Below are positions 3,899-5,727 of a stretch of DNA of 5,727 nucleotides, in pieces; position 1 is the stretch's first letter, and each line of letters starts with the position of its first letter. The stretch covers positions 1-5,727 of the forward strand of contig JACZXN010000133.1 in NCBI GenBank assembly GCA_022571575.1, given 5' to 3'. The notes beneath the pieces are model-generated. The model was not told the DNA's origin. It was given only the letters and a program-made list of their open reading frames with translations, and did not search any database. A program made the translations under genes and the position numbers. The DNA comes from Chloroflexota bacterium. GTDB taxonomy: Bacteria; Chloroflexota; Dehalococcoidia; UBA3495.

Positions 3899-5452
3899 AT
3901 GGCCGGACAGGTACTCATGGTCCAAGGCACCGCCTCCCACGTGGGCAAGAGCGTGCTGGTGTCGGCTTTCTGCCGCATATTCCGGCAGGACGGGTTCCGC
4001 GTGGCGCCCTTCAAAGCGCAGAACATGTCCAACAACTCCTATGTGACCGCGGACGGCGGTGAGATCGGCCGGGCCCAGGCGGTCCAGGCCGACGCCGCCG
4101 GAGTCGAGGCCAGGGTGGAGATGAACCCGATCCTGCTGAAACCCGAGGCCGACCACATCGCTCAGGTGGTGGTGATGGGCCGTCCCATGTTGTCGGCCAA
4201 GGCCAAGGACTACTTCGGCCTCAAGCCCCAACTCTGGGAGGCCGTGCGCACCTCCCTGGACAGTCTGCGCGAAGATTTCGACATCGTCGTTGTCGAGGGC
4301 GCCGGCAGCCCCGCGGAGATCAACCTGAAGGCCACGGAGATCGTGAACATGCGGGTGGCGCTCTACGCCAACGCCCCCGTCTTGCTCTGCGGCGACATCG
4401 ACCGTGGCGGGGTGTTCGCCGCATTGGTGGGCACATTGGAGCTGTTGGAGCCCGAGGAGCGGGAGATAGTCAAGGGCCTGATCATCAACAAGTTCCGGGG
4501 CGACCCCAGCCTGCTCACCGACGGCATCACCTGGCTGGAAGAGCGCACCGGCATCCCCGTGGCGGGGCTGATCCATCACTTCAAGGATATCCACATCCCC
4601 GAAGAGGACTCGGTGGCCCTTGACGACGCCACGGCCCAGACGGCCCAGGCGGTATTGGACGTGGTGGTGCTCCAGCTTCCCCACATCGCCAACTTCGACG
4701 ACTTCGATCCCCTGGCCCGCCATCCCGGCGTCGGTCTGCGGTACGTGGATTCTCCCGCCCAGTTGGGCCGCCCCGACCTGGTGATCATCCCCGGCACCAA
4801 GACCACCATCCCCGACCTGGCCTGGATGAACGAACGGGGTTTGAGCGAGGCGGTGAAGGACCTGCACGCCAACGGCGCCGCGGTGGTGGGGATCTGCGGC
4901 GGTTATCAGATGCTGGGGACCAGGGTCAGCGACCCCCTGCATATCGAGTCATCCATCGCGGAATTGGACGGCCTGGGGCTGCTTGATCTGACCACTGTGT
5001 TTGAGGGTACGAAAGAGACCCACCGGATCCGTGCCAGGGTCGTTGAAGCCACCGGTCTTTTGGCGGGCGCTGCCGGGTTGCCGGTCAATGGATACGAGAT
5101 ACACATGGGAAGGACCGTGGGCGAGGGTTTCGCGCCACCCTTCCGCATCGAGGACCGCGCCGACGCTCCGGTGACCGAGGCCGATTCCCTGGAGGGGGCG
5201 TTGGACCCGTCGGGCAGCGTGATGGGCACCTACATCCACGGCCTGTTCCACAACGGCGGGCTCAGGGACGCGATGCTACGGGAGTTGGCCCGCCGCAAGG
5301 GCGTGACGCTGCCGGATGCAAGTCCCGGATTGGACCTGGACCAGGAATTCGACAAACTGGCCGACTGGGTCCGCTCCAGCGTGGATATGGAATTGGTCTA
5401 CCGGATATCCGGGCTGAACCGCGATTACGGCGCGGCCGGGGCCGGGGTTTAA
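3899..5452 (+). CDS. cobQ: cobyric acid synthase CobQ (CbiP)
   Basis: A 517-residue, full-length glutamine-dependent amidotransferase of adenosylcobalamin synthesis. It amidates side chains b, d, e and g of adenosylcobyrinic acid a,c-diamide using glutamine and ATP. The N-terminal half is the DTBS-like ATPase domain: P-loop VQGTASHVGKS (residues 8-18), PFKAQNMSNNSYVT (37-50), VVEGAGSPAEINL (131-143) and GDIDRGGVFA (165-174). The C-terminal half is a class-I glutamine amidotransferase domain with nucleophile C333 in GICGGYQMLG and H447 in GTYIHGLFHN. The NGYEIHMGRT segment (397-406) is typical of CobQ. The ATG at 3899 is preceded by GGAG, 11 nt upstream, a rather long spacing. The stop overlaps the next start. 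The protein is cytoplasmic. Domain order and length distinguish it from CobB/CbiA. Confidence 0.97.
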   Translation: MAGQVLMVQGTASHVGKSVLVSAFCRIFRQDGFRVAPFKAQNMSNNSYVTADGGEIGRAQAVQADAAGVEARVEMNPILLKPEADHIAQVVVMGRPMLSAKAKDYFGLKPQLWEAVRTSLDSLREDFDIVVVEGAGSPAEINLKATEIVNMRVALYANAPVLLCGDIDRGGVFAALVGTLELLEPEEREIVKGLIINKFRGDPSLLTDGITWLEERTGIPVAGLIHHFKDIHIPEEDSVALDDATAQTAQAVLDVVVLQLPHIANFDDFDPLARHPGVGLRYVDSPAQLGRPDLVIIPGTKTTIPDLAWMNERGLSEAVKDLHANGAAVVGICGGYQMLGTRVSDPLHIESSIAELDGLGLLDLTTVFEGTKETHRIRARVVEATGLLAGAAGLPVNGYEIHMGRTVGEGFAPPFRIEDRADAPVTEADSLEGALDPSGSVMGTYIHGLFHNGGLRDAMLRELARRKGVTLPDASPGLDLDQEFDKLADWVRSSVDMELVYRISGLNRDYGAAGAGV

Positions 5453-5727
5453 TGGCCTCCCAGCTATGTTTGGTGCTGGGAGGAGTCAGGTCGGGAAAGA
5501 GCGCCTTCGCCGAAAAGAAGGCCGCTTTATTCAGCCGGCCGGACGGGGGTCAGTCCACGCTGTACGTGGCCACTGGGCTGGCCATCGACGATGAGATGAA
5601 AGAGCGCATCCGGCGGCATCAGGAGTCCAGGCCGCCGCATTGGTCGCTCCTGGAGGAACCCTGCAAACTGGCGGAGAAACTTGCGCCGTTGCTGAAGGGC
5701 CCGGCAGGTCCGGGCGTGGTGATTCCA
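5452..5727 (+). CDS. cobU: adenosylcobinamide kinase/guanylyltransferase CobU (CobP), N-terminus
   Basis: The first 92 codons are present and the frame is open at the right edge. The protein starts MASQLCLVLGGVRSGKSAFA; GGVRSGKS (residues 10-17) is the P-loop variant characteristic of CobU/CobP. It is followed by LYVATGLAIDDEMKERIRRHQESRPPHW (about 37-64), the conserved block carrying the family's guanylylated histidine; H56 is the likely candidate, by approximate alignment. The enzyme phosphorylates adenosylcobinamide and then transfers GMP to give adenosyl-GDP-cobinamide. Its ATG shares one base with the cobQ TAA (TAATG), indicating translational coupling; no separate Shine-Dalgarno sequence is evident in the G/C-rich end of cobQ. 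Further cob genes such as cobS may follow outside the window. Confidence 0.95.
   Translation, partial: MASQLCLVLGGVRSGKSAFAEKKAALFSRPDGGQSTLYVATGLAIDDEMKERIRRHQESRPPHWSLLEEPCKLAEKLAPLLKGPAGPGVVIP

Noticed and set aside
3587..4942. A 451-residue open frame on the minus strand, opposite cobC and cobQ
   Set aside because: It is antisense to two unmistakable genes, rich in H, G, V and Q from mirrored codons, has no recognisable domain and no good ribosome site. It is a shadow of GC-rich coding on the other strand.

Overview
The window is GC-rich bacterial chromosome, mostly coding, arranged as two divergent transcription units around an AT-rich intergenic block at about 3044-3248. The best guess for the source is Chloroflexota, perhaps the Dehalococcoidia or SAR202 type. 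That guess rests on the 46-residue DUF5679-type zinc ribbon, which I associate with that phylum, and on the style of the cobalamin and catabolic genes. It is an inference, not a demonstrated placement.

Minus-strand side (3043 down to 1). A small zinc-ribbon protein (2903-3043) sits behind a near-consensus sigma-70 promoter and ends in a terminator-like hairpin. About 560 bases without a convincing gene follow (2337-2902). This stretch holds a series of hairpins, one of them a perfect 11-bp stem followed by a TATTTTAT run, then a possible extended -10 promoter and a pair of 11-bp direct repeats spaced 21 bp. Next come four tightly spaced genes on the same strand: a carboxymuconolactone-decarboxylase-like protein (2037-2336), a class-IV PLP aminotransferase (1067-1981), an SMP-30/gluconolactonase-type beta-propeller hydrolase (121-1020) and the first 23 codons of a sarcosine/N-methyl-amino-acid oxidase-like FAD enzyme (1-71). 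Gaps of 46-55 bases suggest one catabolic operon. The combination suggests breakdown of an amine or amino-acid compound together with a lactone or sugar-acid step, but the substrate cannot be read from the sequence.

Plus-strand side (3249 to 5727). A histidine-phosphatase gene (probably cobC, alpha-ribazole phosphatase), cobQ (cobyric acid synthase) and the start of cobU/cobP (adenosylcobinamide kinase/guanylyltransferase) form a late-stage adenosylcobalamin operon. cobQ and cobU overlap in a TAATG junction. CobQ amidates the corrin ring, CobU activates adenosylcobinamide to GDP-cobinamide, and CobC would remove phosphate in the lower-ligand (alpha-ribazole) branch. No cobalamin riboswitch was recognised in front of the operon, and the cobC start looks leaderless or nearly so.

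Nothing in the window is clearly a new molecular system. The parts most worth a second look are the operator-rich divergent intergenic region (20-bp perfect palindrome, 18-bp repeats overlapping a strong promoter), the hairpin-rich gene-free stretch, and the unassigned four-gene catabolic cluster.
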